From DATDOY01 sp035293045 (GTDB lineage Bacteria; Actinomycetota; Acidimicrobiia; IMCC26256; JACPCJ01), in assembly GCA_035293045.1 (NCBI GenBank), contig DATDOY010000054.1, forward strand, positions 1-11,248: a stretch of 11,248 nucleotides of DNA. The letters run 5' to 3'. The notes under the pieces are model-generated. The model saw only the letters and a list, made by a program, of their open reading frames with translations, was not told the DNA's origin and did not search any database. Within the stretch, counting starts at the first letter, position 1; each line of letters starts with the position of its first letter. Shown here one piece after another: positions 8,711-11,248 of this stretch. A program made the translations under genes and the position numbers.

Positions 8711-10313
8711 AGGCCGTGGCGTCTTCTTCGGCCGCGTCGGCGGGCGCCGCGTCCGTGCCGGCCTCGGGAGCCGCGTCGTCGACCTCGGCCGCCTCGGCGG
8801 GAGCGCCCTCGGCGAGATCGATGTCGACCAGCTCCTCCGGCGACGCCAACGCCTCCTCAGACTCGGTGGCGGCGTCCTCGCCGGCCTCGCCGGCAGGCGC
8901 GTGCGATTCGTGCGGCGGCGCGCCCTCGATCTCCGGGCCGATGTAGTTGCCGTCGTCGTCGAAGGCGTGCTCGCCGTAGACGTCGCGGTACTCCTCGGCG
9001 ACGGTGCCCCCCTCGGCCGCCTGCTTGATCGACAGGGAGATCCGGCGCCGGTCGAGATCGAGGTCGATGATCTTGACCCAGAGTTCCTCGCCGACGGTGA
9101 CGACCTGGTCGGGCGTCTCGACGTGGTGCTCGGCCATCTCCGAGATGTGCACGAGTCCCTCGATGCCCTCCCCCACCTGGACGAACGAACCGAACGGCAC
9201 GAGCTTGGTGACGCGGCCGTAGACCAACTCGTCGACCTTGTGGCCGTTGGCGAACTCGAGCCACGGGTCCTGTTGGGTGGCCTTCAGCGACAGCGAGATG
9301 CGCTCGCGGTCGAGGTCGACGTCGAGCACCTCGACGTCCACCTCGTCGCCCACCGTGACCACCGACGACGGGTGGTCGACGTGCTTCCACGACAACTCCG
9401 ACACGTGGACGAGCCCGTCCATGCCGCCGAGGTCGACGAAGGCGCCGAAGTTCACAACCGAGGAGACCACACCCTTGCGGCGCTCGCCCGGCTTGAGGTT
9501 GGTGAGGAAGTCCTCGCGTTGTTCCTTCTGCGTCTCTTCGAGGAAGGCCCGGCGCGACAACACGACGTTGTTGCGGTTGCGCTCGAGCTCGATGATCTTG
9601 CAGGTGAGCTCGCGGCCGACGTAGGGCTGGAGGTCGCGCACCCGGCGCAGCTCCACTAGCGACGCGGGCAGGAAGCCGCGGAGTCCGATGTCGAGGATGA
9701 GGCCACCCTTGACCACCTCGATGACGTGTCCGCTCACCTCGCCGTCGGCGTCCTTGATCTTCTCGATGTTCCCCCAGGCGCGCTCGTACTGGGCGCGCTT
9801 CTTCGACAGGATGAGGCGGCCGTCGGCGTCTTCCTTGGTGAGGACGAGCGCCTCGACCTCGTCGCCGACGCTCACGACCTCGTTGGGGTCGATGTCGGAG
9901 CGGATCGACAACTCCTTCAGCGGGATGACGCCTTCCGACTTGTACCCGATGTCGAGGAGCACCTCGTCCTTGTCGACCTTGACGATGGTGCCCGTGACGA
10001 TCGACCCGTCGTCGAACTCGACCATGGTGGCTTCGATGAACGAGGCGAAGTCGCCGTCGAGGTCGTCGTGGACGACGATCTCCTTGGCCTCGTAGGTCTC
10101 ACCCGGCGCCGGGCGCACGATGGAGGACTTCGCCTCGGAGGGGGCGGCCTCGACAGGACCCTTGGCGGCCGGCTCCGGCTCCGGCTCGGGGTCGGCCTCC
10201 GGGTTGGGCTCGTAGTCGGCGGCGGGCTCACCGGCCGGGGCTTCTTCGGGCGGGGCTTCCTCAGCGGGGGCGGTGGTCGCGGAGGTCGGGTCGGTCGTCG
10301 GGTCGTCGGACAT
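8709..10313 (-). CDS. rpsA: 30S ribosomal protein S1
   Basis: S1 binds mRNA on the small ribosomal subunit and helps initiation, notably on weakly structured or Shine-Dalgarno-poor messages. The 534-residue product has four S1 (OB-fold) domains, as in other actinobacteria: about 103-171, 190-254, 270-343 and 356-429. The core is very mycobacterial in wording (EVLLDIGYKSEGVIP, KGGLILDIGLRGFLPASLV, FGAFVDLGGMDGLVHVSELSWKH). Before it lies an acidic Pro/Glu/Ala-rich extension of about 85 residues, longer than the mycobacterial N-terminus. After DDDGNYIGPE the C-terminus is an acidic Ala/Glu/Asp tail of about 75 residues, unlike the Lys/Arg-containing mycobacterial end. Only a poor Shine-Dalgarno-like AAGTGAG precedes the ATG, and a GC hairpin lies about 50 bp upstream, which recalls E. 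coli rpsA, where such leaders serve autoregulation. Confidence 0.98.
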   Translation of the reverse strand: MSDDPTTDPTSATTAPAEEAPPEEAPAGEPAADYEPNPEADPEPEPEPAAKGPVEAAPSEAKSSIVRPAPGETYEAKEIVVHDDLDGDFASFIEATMVEFDDGSIVTGTIVKVDKDEVLLDIGYKSEGVIPLKELSIRSDIDPNEVVSVGDEVEALVLTKEDADGRLILSKKRAQYERAWGNIEKIKDADGEVSGHVIEVVKGGLILDIGLRGFLPASLVELRRVRDLQPYVGRELTCKIIELERNRNNVVLSRRAFLEETQKEQREDFLTNLKPGERRKGVVSSVVNFGAFVDLGGMDGLVHVSELSWKHVDHPSSVVTVGDEVDVEVLDVDLDRERISLSLKATQQDPWLEFANGHKVDELVYGRVTKLVPFGSFVQVGEGIEGLVHISEMAEHHVETPDQVVTVGEELWVKIIDLDLDRRRISLSIKQAAEGGTVAEEYRDVYGEHAFDDDGNYIGPEIEGAPPHESHAPAGEAGEDAATESEEALASPEELVDIDLAEGAPAEAAEVDDAAPEAGTDAAPADAAEEDATA

Positions 10314-10362
10314 GCTGACTCACTTGTAGATGGGTACGGACAACAGATGGGCACGCATTCAG

Positions 10363-10376
10363 GCGCGTTCACGCGC
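10363..10376 (-). promoter_or_regulatory. Short GC hairpin/palindrome in the rpsA upstream region
   Basis: GCGCGT-TC-ACGCGC is a perfect inverted repeat 50 bp before the rpsA ATG. In minus-strand RNA it would form a 5-bp GC stem with a UGAA tetraloop. It may be part of a structured rpsA leader or an operator. In such GC-rich DNA chance is also possible. I see no convincing promoter for rpsA in 10314-10410. Confidence 0.35.
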
Positions 10377-10390
10377 ACGCGCGGAGACAC

Positions 10391-10401
10391 GCCGAATCGG
10401 C
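10391..10401 (-). terminator. Weak hairpin after the methyltransferase stop
   Basis: GCCG-ATT-CGGC (minus strand) lies 9 bp beyond the stop codon of the upstream methyltransferase. It has no U-tract and only 4-5 base pairs, so it could at best slow or help end transcription before rpsA. Confidence 0.2.
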
Positions 10402-10410
10402 CCGATCAGC

Positions 10411-11193
10411 CTACAGGGGTTCCGGAGATTTCGCCCCCTCGGCCGTTCGGGCCACAAGTAGGAACTCGGGCGTCTCGAGATTGGGTGGTTCGGCGACGTA
10501 CTTCCCCGGGGCCACGCTGTAGACGGCCGCCTCGGCGAGCCCGGCGGCCGCGGCCAACTGCCGCAACTCCCGGGGGGTCCAACACGACGTCCACAGGTCG
10601 AACTGCCGCTCGTGGCGGTCGCCGTCTTGAAGCGTCGCCCGTTCGTGGTTCACGCCCCGATCGGCGTCGAAGGTGTCGTGCTCTTCGAGGAAGCGGACGG
10701 CGAAATACGCGGAGAATGCGCTCAGCGCGAGCATCCCGCCCGGCCGCAGCGCCCGCACGAGGCCGGCGAACACCGCGACGTCGTCGCCAGGACCCTCGGG
10801 AAGGCCGAAGGCGCCCTGACACAGGCAGATCGCCGCATCGAACTCGGCGTCGAATGCGAGCGCCCGTGCGTCGCCGACCTGGAAGTCGACGCTCAGACCG
10901 CCGTCGTGGGCCGCCGTCCGGGCGAGATCGATGAACTCGGGAGAGATGTCGACGCCCGTGACCTGCGCCCCACGCTGGGCCAGGGCGAGCGAATGCCGGC
11001 CCGGACCGCAGCCGACGTCGAGCACGCGAGCCCCATCGCGGAGCCCGAGCGCGTCCCAGAGAAAGGCCACCTCCTGCTCCGTGCCCTTGGTGAAGGCCAT
11101 GACACGTCCGGTATCAGGCGCCCAGTAGGTCTTGCCGAGAAAGGCAGCCAGGGGCTGAAACCAATGCCGGGGCAGCTCGCTCGACTCGTTCAC
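10411..11193 (-). CDS. Class I SAM-dependent methyltransferase, unknown substrate
   Basis: The 260-residue product has motif I VLDVGCGPG (57-65), an acidic residue ending strand 2 (VTGVDIS, D82), GDAR (107-110, D108) for adenine contact, the motif IV-like FDAAICLCQGAFG (118-130) and RALRPGGMLALS (147-158), which is a complete Rossmann methyltransferase core. The C-terminal part from about 175 to 235 (HERATLQDGDRHERQFDLWT...) is the substrate region. It resembles small-molecule methyltransferases in general, but I cannot name the substrate. The start is GTG, with TAGTTT ending 6 bp before it and no Shine-Dalgarno, so it is probably leaderless. Met32 is an alternative start but would remove conserved-looking N-terminal sequence. 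It is unrelated in detail to the methyltransferase at the left end of the window. Confidence 0.88.
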   Translation of the reverse strand: MNESSELPRHWFQPLAAFLGKTYWAPDTGRVMAFTKGTEQEVAFLWDALGLRDGARVLDVGCGPGRHSLALAQRGAQVTGVDISPEFIDLARTAAHDGGLSVDFQVGDARALAFDAEFDAAICLCQGAFGLPEGPGDDVAVFAGLVRALRPGGMLALSAFSAYFAVRFLEEHDTFDADRGVNHERATLQDGDRHERQFDLWTSCWTPRELRQLAAAAGLAEAAVYSVAPGKYVAEPPNLETPEFLLVARTAEGAKSPEPL

Positions 11194-11199
11194 TCGATC

Positions 11200-11205
11200 A
11201 AACTA
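11200..11205 (-). promoter_or_regulatory. -10 element for a leaderless start of the methyltransferase
   Basis: TAGTTT on the minus strand ends 6 bp before the GTG at 11193, the spacing expected if transcription begins at the start codon. Only 43 bp of sequence remain upstream, and no -35 or other gene is recognised in them. Confidence 0.5.
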
Positions 11206-11248
11206 CGTCGGCCTGGCCCCGAGGATTGCGTGCATCAGCCCGGGATCG

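Noticed and set aside
9726..10934. 402-codon plus-strand frame across rpsA and the methyltransferase
   Set aside because: It spans two genes with clear minus-strand identities, and its product changes composition at the gene border.

Overview
The window is high-GC DNA with a strong G/C third-position bias. It carries an actinobacterial-style core block (ribosomal protein S1, dephospho-CoA kinase, UvrB, UvrA, all read leftward). The S1 sequence, a candidate PafBC/RecA-NDp-type damage promoter and several apparently leaderless starts all suggest Actinobacteria, probably a deep-branching class such as Acidimicrobiia. The class-level placement is inference. No tRNA, rRNA, CRISPR array, transposase or phage gene is visible.

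Layout from right to left along the minus strand: a class I SAM-dependent methyltransferase (11193-10411, GTG start); rpsA (10313-8709) with long acidic extensions at both ends; coaE (8700-8062), whose Shine-Dalgarno overlaps the rpsA stop; and a soluble di-iron acyl-ACP desaturase (7997-7047) whose promoter is overlapped by a perfect 16-bp palindrome. On the plus strand are a Cys-type glutathione peroxidase (5806-6300), a small single-pass membrane ORF (6351-6635) and a frameshifted, 5'-truncated second copy of the gpx 3' end (about 6631-6767). The leftward repair operon uvrB-uvrA-methyltransferase (5640 to beyond position 1) fills the left half, with 3 and 5 bp between its genes.

In M. tuberculosis rpsA, coaE, uvrB and uvrA are close together and collinear (Rv1630, Rv1631, Rv1633, Rv1638). 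Here the same core is kept, but uvrB and uvrA are adjacent, and desaturase, small membrane ORF and peroxidase lie between coaE and uvrB. That interval is the accessory part and holds most of the unusual structure: the gpx remnant, a 57-bp near-perfect palindrome between the divergent uvrB and gpx starts, and a 70-bp hairpin between the convergent gpx-remnant and desaturase genes.

Functionally the left half is nucleotide excision repair: UvrA2B damage recognition and UvrB loading, plus a small methyltransferase of unknown substrate. The middle concerns peroxide and lipid chemistry. The right half is translation and coenzyme A synthesis. I did not identify an entirely new multi-gene system; the best candidates for a second look are the regulatory and repeat structures in 5641-8022.
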